A stretch of 64,000 nt of DNA from Henricia sp. BOLD:AAB3569 (Eukaryota; Echinodermata; Asteroidea; Spinulosida; Echinasteridae), in assembly GCA_037783545.1 (NCBI GenBank), contig JBBELK010000032.1, forward strand, positions 1,240,001 through 1,304,000, written 5' to 3'. Shown here one piece after another: positions 38,101 through 46,792 of the stretch. A model generated the notes under the pieces. The model was given only the letters and a program-made list of their open reading frames with translations. It was not told where the DNA came from and made no database searches. Position 1 is the stretch's first letter. Each line of letters begins with the position of its first letter. Made by a program: the position numbers and the translations under genes.

Positions 38101-41100
38101 ATATTCGGTGCAAAATGTCATCATCCTACATTCTGATGTCTTCCTGAGATAATTATCATGGGATGACAATATTTTGTGCTGAAAATGTCTTCATCCTGCA
38201 ATAAATTATCTCAGTATCTCAACAAGTCGGATGACACAGCTCCGTAGTACACGAATGAGTACATGAAGGAGTTGTTCGCGAAAATGTCATTCTTTGCCCA
38301 GTTTCCGAACAAAATGGCAGCGCCCATAAGCCATTCTTTGTGAAGTTCGCATCCGATTTTCAGCAGGTCAAATTCCATTTCCAATTATTTACTTGTTCTG
38401 CGCAATGTCTTTTGTTTCTTGGGTGGAATTCCTCGTGAACCTTTTAGTGCACAGGGCGGTTGCTAGTGACCGCCCAAAACAATATAATTCAAAAAATTGA
38501 TCTGTGAATCAGAGGGTCAATAATAGACCCCTTGCACTGACGGCCATGTTGGGGGGCAGATTTCCTTTTTAACCAGTTGACACCGGGATTATTATTGGCA
38601 AAATAATACCGTTTTTTTTTTACAGGCAAATGTGATTGGCCAAAAGTTAAGACCAGGGGCCAATTTCGTGGCGCTGTTTAGCAGCCTATTTTGTGCTAAC
38701 GGAGGCTCAGGCTATTTCATGGAGACCGTAACCTTGAGCACTGGCAAACGTTTGCTAGCTTCAGCGGCAAATTTTCTAAACACTAGTGACACAACAATGC
38801 CATTTTCCAAGCACGCGCATGCTTAAGCACGTCAAGGCTGTGAAATAGCCTTAAAGTTAGCACAACTTTTCTGCTGCAGTAAACACACGTTCTCAGCTAG
38901 CGCTTAAGCAGCGCCATGAAATTGGCTCCAGGTCAAGCACCACAAATACTGACTATTGAGAGTCATTTCTACATTCATAGTATGAATCTTCTCATCAAAA
39001 GATCATACTTTGTAACACTACAAATCTATCGTCCCTGTGACAATACACTACCAGAATGTGTTCACATGTCCTCCGGCATCAAGTGGTTAAATAATGTAAC
39101 ATGGATCCACATTGTGTCTACTCATGCATGACACATTGACATTGTGATTGCCCCCTGAATTCGCGCAAAGGGTCTACTGCATGTGCAAAGGGTCTACTGC
39201 AAGTACAAACCTCATGAATGGATTTTTCCCTGAAGACGATGCTTGCAACAAATGCAGTGAAATCTGCTGGTTGTAACCGAGAGAAGAATTCCCCGCAGGC
39301 TTCGTAACGATGCAACCACTCAGCCTAAAGTGTATGACAACATAATTGTACTGTTTTACGGTGACTTCCACCATTTTGGGTGTCATTTGACAATCATGAC
39401 CCACATATGGCCAGAGTGCTAACCAGCAAAAAGAGTGGGAACAGCAGTTTGGCACTTAGACTCGAGAGGACGTGAGCTAGGTCACAGCAAATTGTCCATT
39501 CTTCACAGCGTCTTAGAGTTGGGAAACATGCATTGAATCCTGACCTCATATGCATGCAATGTTGCATTAGTGTTAAATATGGCACAAAACATATAGCTGC
39601 ATTGGCATTAGTCTTGGCCCAAGACAGTTGGTGATCGACATTGAATTGTGCACGCATTGGATATTTCTGGAATAGTGCGCCCTCTTGCAGCACTAACAGA
39701 CAAGTCCGACAAGCTAACACCAATGGCTTTGGGAATCACCCCGGGCTTCAGCATTTAGGGCGTTACCGGTTTAGGACCGTTGTCAAGGTTACGTACTACA
39801 CTTTAAAAATCTCGCAGCTGCATAGGGTCTTATAATGGCATACAGGGACATAGCATATCACAGATATCTTCGCAAATATTTGCGCTGTCGCAAATATCTT
39901 CACAAACAAATGGTTTTTTGCGATGTCATATGTTTCTTTGCAAACATGTCTGTAAATATTCGAAAACATTTGCCAAGAAAATATGCCACTCGAAAATATT
40001 AGCAAAGATAAATGTGATGTTCGATGTTTCTTGTAAGCCGCCTTATATTTTTCAAAACATTCGAAGCGCGTGCATGCTGTGTGCGAAGCGCGTGCATGCT
40101 GTGTGCGAAACGCGTGTACGTGCAACTGCATGCATTCCGACGCGCTGCTGTATTTAGTCACATGTAAATTGTTTTTGCAGTCGCTGATTGGTTCCCTAGG
40201 AAAGCCTAGGCAAAAACAAAAATAAACCAAGGGTAGGAATTCCCAAGATCGTTGGTGTAAGCTTGGTTTTTGACGATAAACAAGTGTTTTCACTCCCTTT
40301 ATTAAGTAAAGAAATTTTCAAATTTTAATTGAATTTATTCTGAATTTGTATATCATTATTTGTGGCTCAGCATAGATTCTGCGCTAAGACGAAACAGTCC
40401 AATAGGAACGCGGCTTTTAACTGCTTACCATTGACTCTGGTTGTTTCTTGTTTCCCTGATCACCTTCCCAGAATAGTTTGATGATGTAGGCCAAGAAAAC
40501 CTGACTGGACGAAATAGTGACTCCAGTCTGGGAAAAAAATGAAATAAATGGTTTTGGGGCGAATTGAATTTACGTCTCGCGAGACGAAAAATAATTTATT
40601 TATTTTATTTATTTTACCACATCCAACAGCGGAGAGACCGCCAATTACAGGAATGGGAGCAAGTGTGGTTGAGTGCCTTGCTCAAGGGCACAGGTGCCAC
40701 AACCCGTCGCGGCCCGGAATCGAACCTACATTCTAGTACTATCACAGGAACTTAAGTTCGACGCACTAGACCGCTTGGCCATAACACTTGTTTTGCTCAT
40801 TTCTCAAAAACTATAGCACTTCAGACAAAACCATATCAGGGGAAGTTTTCTACGGTCATCATATGTAAGTTATGTGTAAGTTATGTGTAAATCTGTGAAC
40901 ATTTCTGATTCTTAGAGATACCAATCATGTATACTGCCTTTAAACACATGTAATCTAGGCTTCCTAAATAAACTTCAACCTCTAATCTGGTATTTGTTTT
41001 CAAATCAAATATAAATTGTTTGTGCAATAAATGAATACACCAATGTCGACCGCTCTGTCAGAAAATGCCCTCTCCGACAGAAAATACTTGATGGCGCTAT

Positions 41101-43455
41101 GTAGTGTGAAATGCTTGAATTGTATAATTAACTTCAACGAGGATTCACCTGTAGTGGTATCTTGGCTGCCATTTTTGCAATGACATGAACATTGGATCCA
41201 CTCAGTACAGGTCCTATGACATCTACTGGGTCTCTCTCTCCGTCCAGTAAACCCCTGTAGTCTAAGCCTGTAGCCAAAGCAATATCAACATGGCAAGTAA
41301 TAGTTTTTAGCTCACATTTATGTAAAAACTAGAGATTGAGCAATCTCTAGTCAGTTTTCTCAAGTGAGTCTTTCCACAGCTAGTAAAGGGGGCATTTTGG
41401 CAACACAGACCATATTTTCCAGAAAATACCTTTGTCTGTCTCAAAATAAAATAAATAAGTTTCAGTTGTTCTGAAGAAATAACTGAGGCCCCCCAAAGGG
41501 TTACAAATAGTGTGACAACATGCCTTTCTAAAAACCCTGTGTAAAAATTTCTAATATACACTGGTAACCGGGACGGCATAAAATGTAACACAAGTGTCCC
41601 GGACACTTGAATCAAGACTTGCTCTTGAAGACCTAAGACCTTAATTGAGACTTTCTCTTACAGACTTGGGATTTGAACCAAGTCCCAATTTCTTTTAATA
41701 TTTACTCATGTTTAGCCCTTGAAATATTTCAAAGCAATTACCTGGTGCAGCAGCTTTCAACTTTTTCAGTGACTTGATATGCAAATCAGGGGTCACCACT
41801 TCTCCTTTGACCCTTGACCCACAGCCCTGAAGCAGCGAGTAGTAATAAATAAGCCTGGTGTGGTCTCTGCCCTCTATTGTTGGTAGAACATACAGCTTGA
41901 GGCGATCGCAGAAATCTGCCGGCCGGGAGGTTAAGGTTGGCAAAATGCCAAGATTGGAGATGCATTCTTCCAGTTTTGCAGTCGTGAGGCTAGAGGTGTC
42001 GATTGAAAATAAAAACATAGTATTTAACTCAGTTCTCAGGAAAGCACCAATTAAAGGCACAGGCTCGTCAGCAATGCGCGCGCGCCAAATTCGTGCCTTG
42101 AAATACGCAGCTCCATAGCAAAGGCACGGAGCTGCGTATTTCGTGGCACGTATTTGGCGCGCGCGCATTGCTGATGAGCCTGTGCCTTTAAGTTTGAAAT
42201 GCTGATGGGAAGAGGCAAGTGAATGACCTTAGTTGCCTAGCAAGCAAAGTCTGGTTGCTTCATGCATTCTCTCCTCTGGTAAATAAGGTATTGATTCTGC
42301 ACTGCCGCGTGCATGCACCACATGCCAACAAAAATTTGCTCTGGTCAAGTGGATAATGAGTGTGCATGTGAAAGGACGTACGTCAGAACAAACTTTATTC
42401 ATGCGAAACACGCAGAAGATTAATTGAAGCCACACATCGGCCATCTTGCTTCAGGTAAAATACAATGCTTTGTCTAGACTGCTCCCCTGTCCATATACGA
42501 TCGCTTGCATCCCACTTAACACAGTCATGTACTCAAGTGAAACTAAAATTACATGTACCAGTCTAAGCAAGATATTGTCTTGCCTGTTGTAATAAGAAAC
42601 CCGCAAAAAAACACCACCATTCGACTTACATAAGACAGTTGAGAGGAACAAAATTGCTTGGCCGACCAATGAGCATGCTTGAAATGCAATTGACTAGCAC
42701 AATAGACTGCCGAAGTGAATCGTCATATTTTGTTAGTTGCCTAGGCAATGGCTCTACATTAAAATTCACTCAACCGTGTCCCTGTCCTTTTGCAATGATA
42801 CATGTACTTTTCCGATGGCCACGATGTTTAGAGCCAATTACCATGGCAACCCGTGTCCCACTTTGGCTGTCTATATGTAGTAGTGTCAATTGGAATGGAT
42901 TCCGAATGGAATTGCGATTCTTTTTTTGGAATCGGAGTCATCTCTGAAAATGGAGTTGCCCAAGGGGATTGAGCTCCAGAAAATCGTAAAACGTAACGTT
43001 TCTAAATGAGTGTAATAGAGTGTGAGGGACGGAAATCAGGAACAAATGGCTTTCCTTAGTCAACAACAAATGAAAACTAAAGTGAACCCGTTTGTTGAAC
43101 CAGTTTTATGCGGAGGTTGTTTTTATGCGTGAGGGACAGATAATCAACAAAATTGACAAAAAATGACATTTTTTACATGCATTTTCAACTATTTCTTGAA
43201 AATAGTGATGGCACAGTGTGCCCAGTCAAATTTATTCTGTTAATTTTTCTTTACAGATCGAGGTATTATTTTGATTAATTTAAGAAATGTTGAAATCTTC
43301 ATCTAGTGTTTACCAGTTTTGGATCACTCTCAATACTGTCTTACCCACTGTCAGTGAAGAGGTACTCTAGATGCGTCATATAGACCTCCCATAGAGGAAG
43401 CTGGTAGCGTTGGGCTAAAGACACTGCCAATCTGTACACCTCATCCTCCGTAGTC
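28899..43455 (-). CDS. NBAS: NBAS (neuroblastoma-amplified sequence homologue), C-terminal ~691 residues; 5' part not visible
   Basis: Fourteen minus-strand exons keep one frame to a TAG stop: 43455-43345, 41989-41742, 41267-41149, 40527-40429, 39324-39211, 37653-37456, 37052-36996, 35764-35520, 34161-34053, 33187-33104, 31581-31439, 31010-30878, 30405-30277, 29186-28899. NBAS is a cytosolic subunit of the NRZ/Dsl1 tether (with ZW10 and RINT1) that receives Golgi-to-ER vesicles, and in vertebrates it has been linked to nonsense-mediated decay. The translated blocks follow the order of the vertebrate C-terminal third: WEVYMTHLEYLFTDSG, LHIKSLKKLKAAAPGLDYRG, AEWLHRYEACGEFFSRL, LLQQWPP, and AGHEAIAGTLMLRCQGTHS at the end. 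The Sec39 domain lies N-terminal to this and is not visible. The human protein is about 2,370 residues, so two thirds is missing. The first visible exon starts with a split codon after a good acceptor, so more exons should lie to the right, beyond the C1q array. Confidence 0.92.
29542..29800 (+). mobile_element. tRNA-derived SINE
   Basis: Head GTTATGGCCGAGCGGTCTAG with GTGGGTTCGATGCCG (class II tRNA-like A and B boxes). The body contains CTTGAGCAAGGCACTTAATC, CTTCGGAAGGGATGTAAAGC and GTAACGCACTTTAAAGATCC. Other copies: 36,570-36,975, 40,618-40,790 (minus), 44,770-45,060 (minus). Confidence 0.78.
30277..30405 (-). CDS. NBAS: NBAS exon
   Basis: 129 nt, 43 codons, phase 0 at both ends. Reads CVEVLYHELVSQGCILTAMK, then LVLITKDTRLYPVIVEYM. 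Acceptor TTTCTTTTCTCAG, donor ACA|GTAAGC. No start codon suits it as a free gene; it only makes sense as part of the chain. Confidence 0.88.
30445..30628 (+). repeat. tandem tRNA-like units (two)
   Basis: CAGCTCAGCTGGTACAGCAT (30,463) and GTAGCTCAGTTGGAAGAGCA (30,545), each followed by CTGCCCRGTGTGTCAGAGGT, period about 80 bp. Not a functional tRNA: no intact T arm or acceptor pairing. Confidence 0.65.
30878..31010 (-). CDS. NBAS: NBAS exon
   Basis: 133 nt. Reads DDPSHHPWVKLLLAWIQHPE, then LLNVFEYLQEHRLINSE, equivalent to the vertebrate NPWVRLATVML segment. Acceptor TTTGTTTCTATAG, donor GAG|GTAAGA. Confidence 0.92.
31053..31410 (+). repeat. dispersed repeat B, copy near an NBAS donor
   Basis: Complete copy, from AGACAGATTACATGATTAGA to GGTAACTGCAAATGATATAT. 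Ends about 23 bases from the donor of the NBAS exon 31,439-31,581. Confidence 0.72.
31439..31581 (-). CDS. NBAS: NBAS exon
   Basis: 143 nt. Reads CQLFNSLLESSDAMEQLRAL, then SQLLQQWPPLQTSELG, matching the vertebrate LFMELLESS...LLQAWPP stretch. Acceptor AATCTGATAG, donor TTGG|GTGAGG. A copy of repeat B ends about 23 bases downstream of the donor. Confidence 0.93.
33104..33187 (-). CDS. NBAS: NBAS exon
   Basis: 84 nt, 28 codons, phase 0 at both ends. Reads TFELGEDESLLLLFYRTEAL, then VSPLWKQQ; the vertebrate equivalent is SKLLVFFRTEAILKASW. Acceptor TTGATGCAG, donor CAG|GTAGCT. Confidence 0.9.
33249..33505 (+). repeat. dispersed repeat B, partial
   Basis: Starts AAAGGCAGAACACATGATTG and includes AATTTCAGCCACATACAG and ATACCATTTTGGACTG. 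Lies in the NBAS intron upstream of exon 33,104-33,187. Confidence 0.65.
34053..34161 (-). CDS. NBAS: NBAS exon
   Basis: 109 nt. Reads GTMVCVSHVLDVLRPFCSDS, then NVDAKLRIDLLRILEK, equivalent to the vertebrate LLEWLRPFC...PRIHVLQIL segment. Acceptor CACACTTTAG, donor AAAG|GTTCGT. Confidence 0.9.
34915..35345. mobile_element. ~430-bp foldback element inserted in repeat B
   Basis: Left TTTTCAATACCGGAGAGACC, right complement ending TCTCCAGTATTGAAAAC. Arms pair around a centre near 35,128. The two halves of a repeat B copy flank it, so it is the younger insertion. Confidence 0.78.
35520..35764 (-). CDS. NBAS: NBAS exon
   Basis: 245 nt, 81 codons plus two bases. Reads FKAFLVDLLSSGATLELTSD, then LKGDRSRAMKAPVLNGEPLQ and a leucine-rich end. 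Acceptor TTGTATCCAG, donor AAGG|GTAAGG. A copy of dispersed repeat B ends within about five bases of the donor. Confidence 0.9.
35880..36003. repeat. hairpin in NBAS intron
   Basis: TGTACCTGGTAGAAGGGCAT against ATGCCCTTGTACCAGGCAC in inverted order, with GGCACTGATT in the loop. No target duplication recognised. Confidence 0.55.
36132..36290 (+). repeat. degenerate tRNA-like SINE fragments
   Basis: CATAGCTGAATTGGTAGGGC then GGTCTGTGGTTTGAATCAAT, and again GGCGGTCTGTGGTTCGAT 60 bases further. Decayed A and B boxes; no intact tRNA fold. Confidence 0.45.
36570..36975 (+). mobile_element. tRNA-derived SINE with AAT tail
   Basis: Body of the same SINE (CCTTGAGCAAGAAAATCAAC, CTTCGGAAGGGATGTAAAGC) followed by a 3' part with AAAGCGCTGCGATACCTCGT and a (AAT)n tail at 36,945-36,975. 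The tail is typical of a LINE-mobilised SINE. Lies 20 bases from an NBAS donor at 36,990. Confidence 0.75.
36996..37052 (-). CDS. NBAS: NBAS small exon (57 nt)
   Basis: 57 nt, 19 codons (ETSSTFIVKYDLTQGDPDK), phase 0 at both ends. Acceptor TTTTTTTGTAG, donor AAG|GTAAGA. Too short for an independent call, but both splice sites are strong and the frame joins its neighbours without a stop. Confidence 0.8.
37456..37653 (-). CDS. NBAS: NBAS exon
   Basis: 198 nt, 66 codons. Reads LGLECRQNIVNRGLKMSRQL, then a helical stretch with AVEKLQQFVRHLKSLES, then GIMQLLVEYDQ. A shorter reading frame starts at the internal ATG, but the exon extends 15 codons further to the acceptor CTCCCGAGCAG. Donor CAG|GTGATG. 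Confidence 0.88.
37973..38327. repeat. ~355-bp imperfect foldback
   Basis: TTTGTCCAGAAACTGGGCAA at the left and TTGCCCAGTTTCCGAACAAA at the right are inverted. Inner arms pair through ATCCTGC/GCAGGAT and GATAATTATC motifs. Lies upstream of the NBAS exon at 37,456. Confidence 0.65.
38655..38932. mobile_element. TIR element (GGGGCCAATTTCGTGGCGCTG ends)
   Basis: Left GGGCCAATTTCGTGGCGCTG, right CAGCGCCATGAAATTGGCTCC. Shares its outermost bases with the element at 600-1095. Confidence 0.7.
39211..39324 (-). CDS. NBAS: NBAS exon
   Basis: 114 nt, 38 codons, phase 0 at both ends. Reads AEWLHRYEACGEFFSRLQPA, then DFTAFVASIVFREKSIHE, equivalent to the vertebrate PEWLHAYDVCMKYFDRLHP block. Acceptor TACACTTTAG, donor GAG|GTTTGT. 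Confidence 0.92.
40429..40527 (-). CDS. NBAS: NBAS exon
   Basis: 99 nt, 33 codons, phase 0 at both ends. Reads SSSQVFLAYIIKLFWEGD, equivalent to the vertebrate SLYTIWLQKLFWTGD segment. Acceptor TTTTTTTCCCAG, donor ATG|GTAAGC. Confidence 0.9.
40618..40790 (-). mobile_element. tRNA-derived SINE, head and part of body
   Basis: Minus strand: GTTATGGCCAAGCGGTCTAG, AACTTAAGTTCCTGTGATAG, GTAGGTTCGATTCCGGGCCG, then the GAGCAAGGCACTCAACC body. Truncated at its 3' end. Confidence 0.75.
41149..41267 (-). CDS. NBAS: NBAS exon
   Basis: 119 nt. With the previous exon it gives APG/LDYRGL, then a VLSGSNVHVIAKMAAKIPLQ stretch, the counterpart of the vertebrate LDYKKL...IAKLVPKIP region. Acceptor TTTGGCTACAG, donor CAG|GTGAAT. 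Confidence 0.92.
41385..41610. mobile_element. half of the 8984-type foldback element
   Basis: TAAAGGGGGCATTTTGGCAA to GTAACCGGGACGGCATAAAA matches the left arm at 8,984-9,190, but the right arm is missing. Located between NBAS exons. Confidence 0.7.
41742..41989 (-). CDS. NBAS: NBAS exon
   Basis: 248 nt. Reads LTTAKLEECISNLGILPTL, then KLYVLPTIEGRDHTRLIYYY, then LHIKSLKKLKAAAPG. The RLxYYYxLLxxCG and HIKxLKKLKAxAPG blocks are conserved in vertebrate NBAS. Acceptor CACCTCTAG, donor CCAG|GTAATT. Confidence 0.93.
42051..42191. repeat. 141-bp GC-rich hairpin beside an NBAS exon
   Basis: TTAAAGGCACAGGCTCGTCA at the left and its complement at the right, including a GCGCGCGCGC block in each arm. 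Begins about 60 bases from the NBAS acceptor at 41,990. Confidence 0.78.
42702..42876. mobile_element. family C element, diverged copy
   Basis: Shares GTTAGTTGCCTAGGCAATGG and AATTACCATGGCAAC with the family, with decayed ends. Lies in an NBAS intron. Confidence 0.6.
43345..43455 (-). CDS. NBAS: NBAS exon (5'-most visible)
   Basis: 111 nt: one base completing a codon, 36 codons, two bases. Reads DEVYRLAVSLAQRYQLPLW, then EVYMTHLEYLFTDS. Acceptor TTTTCTACTAG, donor GTAAGA. No exon able to supply the preceding two bases was recognised between here and the window end. Confidence 0.9.
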
Positions 43456-43650
43456 CTAGTAGAAAATATGATCAATATAATTACTCAAATTGGCACTATT
43501 ATGCCTCTTCCACAAAGATGGTCACTTTTAGGTCAGGAGACACCTGAAATCATTTTTTCCAGATTTTTGACAGAAGTCTTTCCGCCAAGTCGTTGAAAGT
43601 AACAGTGATCTTGCGTTAACATTCCTCAATGCGTTTTTCTCTACAGAAAG

Positions 43651-44480
43651 TTTATTTATTTTTATTTATTCCATTTCTTTACCCAGGGTGTGCCCAAACA
43701 GTTTAAAACTGGTTTTCATTGGGGCCCTGCATACATCGTTAAATAAAATAACAGTACATATAAATTCAACATTTACAGAAAGTTACAAACATAATATTTA
43801 CAGACGTACAATGATATTTACAGGAATCCAAAACATTGTATCAATTCTGATTTACGAGATGGGCGAAAACCCGCCAAAAAAAAAAACCTTTGGGGGAAAA
43901 AGGAGAAGGGGAAATTCCCATCTGGCTCCACATTAGTGGCAACCAAGTTATAACTCCGTAGATCAGCGCAATAGACTACTAAAGTGTGACGTCGGTTGCC
44001 ATGGTTATTGGGTCTAAACATTTGCTGGTAATCTGAAACGTCCATTGGTATAGCGCAGGGAAACAGTTTACTGGTTTTAGTGTAGACCCCAAAACCATGG
44101 CAACACACAAAGGGTGACGTTTTCACTTTAGTAGTCTATTGGCATAATATCTAACGGATAACATGTCGGAGCTCCGATTTAAATGTGCTTAATGAGTCTA
44201 ATGTTCGCAATTGTTCGGGCAGATTATTCCAAATATTTGCACCACTCACAGCGAAACTTGTGGCGTAGCATTCTTTTTTGGCGAAAGGAACTTTCAGTGC
44301 CGTGTGGGTTGATTGCCTTGTTTCGCGAATAACTGTAAGTGGTGTGAAAATATTTGTCATGTACAAAGGAGTCATTTTGTTGAGACTTTTGAAGACAAGA
44401 ATATATAGTCTCGCAATAAACTTTCCCTGTGCAAACTCATTATTTAAGAGAGCATGTCCAGATAAGATTTTTGATCCCCC
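43651..44480 (-). mobile_element. LINE (CR1/L2-like) 3' end fragment
   Basis: Minus-strand open frame (about 44,470-44,151) reads LYILVFKSLNKMTPLYMTNI, then SFAVSGANIWNNLPEQLRTL and LSTFKSELRHVI. This is the typical C-terminus of a non-LTR retrotransposon ORF2. The 3' untranslated part has CCAATGAAAACCAGTTTTAA and GGGCACACCCTGGGTAAA, ending in an AATAAATAAA tail near 43,655. It is 5'-truncated and interrupted at 43,969-44,141 by a foldback element. Inactive. Confidence 0.8.
43969..44141. mobile_element. family C foldback element (CACTTTAGTAGTCTATTG ends), copy inside LINE
   Basis: Begins CAATAGACTACTAAAGTGTG and ends CACTTTAGTAGTCTATTG. Inner motifs GTTGCCATGGTTATTGGG and CAACACACAAAGGGTGACG are shared with copies at 11,639, 20,733, 22,475 and 42,702. 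Nested in the LINE, so younger. Confidence 0.8.
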
Positions 44481-44769
44481 ATTTTTCTCATGGGCTGTTT
44501 TGACACCATATTGTGTTATATTTTTCTCATTACCATTGTAAAATTTCACACTCTCAATCCAAACAAAACCAAAAAACCACAAATATCTTGTAAACTAATT
44601 TATCCTTTTCATAAAGCAGTTCATCAGTGATCACATCAACCTTTTTGCTTCCACATCCAAATTGGTGATTGCCAATTTCCATTTATATTAATTCTTATTT
44701 CCTTAATGGGTTTAACGAACTTCAGTTTGCAGTCTGAAGGCTGAATCGCATGAAACTTGTGTGTTCCAC

Positions 44770-45060
44770 CCAAAAACCGAGATATATCTATGATGGGTCG
44801 CGCCATTGCCAGCCAACGGCTAGAGACACCAGGCAATCTCCTTACTCTTCATGAAAGCGTGCTTTGGGATCTTTCAAGTGCGTTACACAACACAAATAGA
44901 CCAGCAGCGTTACATCCCTTCCGAATGATAGAGCAAGTGTGTTTAATTTCCGTGTCAAGGGCACAGGTACCACGGCCAGGTATAAACCCAGAAATCCAGA
45001 TTTTCACCTGAGTATATTGCGATTCAATGACCCAAACCACTCAGCCACGTTACCCCTTCG
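44770..45060 (-). mobile_element. tRNA-derived SINE inserted in repeat A
   Basis: Minus strand contains GGGTTTATACCTGGCCGTGG, CTTGACACGGAAATTAAACA, CATTCGGAAGGGATGTAACG and GTAACGCACTTGAAAGATCC. Repeat A sequence flanks both sides (44,490-44,655 and 45,105-45,215). Confidence 0.7.
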
Positions 45061-45199
45061 GCTGCGGTCACCACTCGGCCGCGGTACCCCACTTTTTCTT
45101 CCCACGGATAGCATCTTGGTGAGGTAATTTATTCTCCCAATGGATAATATTTTGGGGAGGTATTTTATGATTGTTGGATTATATTGAAAATCATTTTCT

Positions 45200-46190
45200 G
45201 GAAATATCTGGACAAGCTTCTGCAACTATTTTCCACTTTTAAAAGGAAAATAAGAAAGCTCATTTCAAAAAACTGACATCACAATAGGTAATTTCACTGA
45301 CAAAAAGCCCCTAATGTTATATTTGGGTCATTCCATAAAGTTGGGGCACAAAGTGTGAATTGTTTTTAATTTTTACAAAATGGCCAATTAGTGAGCAGCA
45401 AGTCGTCATTTTTTTACCATCAAGCAAATGTAAAGGATCAGGAAGCAATCTAGGCATGCATTGGGAGGGAATTATTCGTGTTTGACGAGGGACGACGCCG
45501 AAATTAGGTGCGGGCTTCAACCAATCAGCAGTAATTGCTCTCGTCGCATATGCCCAGACCTGATGGGCGAGCATCCTCAGCAGGTCTGGGTATGAGACTA
45601 CGGTACAGTTGGAGGTGCAAGGCAGAGTTGGCCCCACTTCCAGGATATTCTCTGCACATTGTGTGTGTAATCTGCTGTTCAATGTACTATTTCACAGTGG
45701 AGGGGCCATTTGAGCGTCTCTGTATTGTTTTGCGTGTAAAGATGCGTTTTGCATTGTTCAGAGCAAGTCCCTCTGTGCAGTAGAATATCGCTGTTAGTTG
45801 GGCCACACAGGTCTGGCCCCATGCACTGCCCCATTTCTAGAGTACATGTATATATTTTCTGTGATGTTTTGTGTGTAAGCGGCTGTTCAATGTTCGATCC
45901 ACGCGAAGTTGGCCCCACCAGAATTATCCTGCTAGAATTGCCACTACACACTTTAATACCAATAGAAACGGTATTTTCACATAAAACTCAGAAGAATTTA
46001 CCAGTTACTAAATAATCACAACAGAACTTTAATTTTGAAGCACTTTGTCAGCATCTATCTCATGGCCTATTTCCAAATTTTATCGTGACTCTCGCAATAA
46101 TTTCAGAGTTGTCATGATAATGTTCAACTACTTTCCAACCCATGCAGAAATTTACATCGACAAAAAGATACATCGCAATAGGCCATTTTA
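45200..46190 (+). repeat. intergenic tract left of C1q unit 1
   Basis: No gene recognised. Contains an inverted GGTCTGGG/CCCAGACC motif near 45,553-45,592 and two diverged copies of a ~150-bp repeat (TCTGCTGTTCAATGTACTATT at 45,670 and GCGGCTGTTCAATGTTCGAT at 45,880, each followed by GGCCCCAC...). Part of this repeat recurs at 61,620-61,745. Confidence 0.5.
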
Positions 46191-46521
46191 CATATCTACG
46201 ATAAGATCCTACAAAAGGTAACATGTGCCAATGCAATCATTATAAGGATGTGCACAAATCCAGGGACTAGGAAATGACCTGTAATCTCAATACTTCCTGT
46301 TAGTGTTAGCTTTGTGAAATGAATTTCAGTGATCAGCACGTGGTGCACTGATTGTGCACACTAATGCTGGAAGTCACAGTGACACAGGGGCGGGACTAAA
46401 TATATCCGACTTTTTCTGTCGGTGACTGCTTGTCAGTGACACTCACTGACAGTGATTATGGTGCACCAATCACAGCAGTAGGCAAGTTTCTGTAGTCACT
46501 GCTCATGCTATTCGATGATTG

Positions 46522-46528
46522 TATAAAA
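46522..46528 (+). promoter_or_regulatory. TATA box of C1q copy 1
   Basis: TATAAAA 32 bases upstream of the A in the TCAGTCT initiator (46552-46558). Spacing is that of a canonical core promoter. Copies 2 and 3 read GAATAAAA at the same place. Upstream sequence 46190-46520 is also conserved in all three copies and holds a GATAAG motif. Confidence 0.55.
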
Positions 46529-46553
46529 TCTAGGAGCGCTGTCATCAGATATC

Positions 46554-46635
46554 AGTCTGACAGGAAACTTCAATCTGCCAAGTGCTTCCTGAGTCGAGAA
46601 CATTCAAGGCAACAGTTCACCATTGACTTGTCAAG
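46554..46635 (+). other. predicted noncoding exon 1 of C1q copy 1
   Basis: 82 nt from a TCAGTCT initiator to CAAG|GTATGT. It contains no ATG, so it cannot disturb the main start. The same 82-nt segment, almost unchanged, occurs at 54932 and 62333, each time at the same place in the repeat unit. Splicing to the acceptor at 50174 would leave a 3.5-kb intron. Not proven without transcripts. Confidence 0.62.
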
Positions 46636-46792
46636 GTATGTATATAGAATACATTTTTTCATACGAAACTGTTTCCAAAAGTTAAAAGCCATTATATAAT
46701 TTGCAGATGAAACATTTTCATGAATTTCAAGAACAGCAGCATTTTAAAGAACAATGTTGACAATCTGCCTTGTAGAAATTTCAGCCACATAT

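Noticed and set aside
41695..42168. 157-residue minus-strand frame taken as a single-exon gene
   Set aside because: Only 41,742-41,989 is NBAS coding; the N-terminal part runs into a hairpin repeat beyond the splice acceptor, and the C-terminal end reads past the donor.
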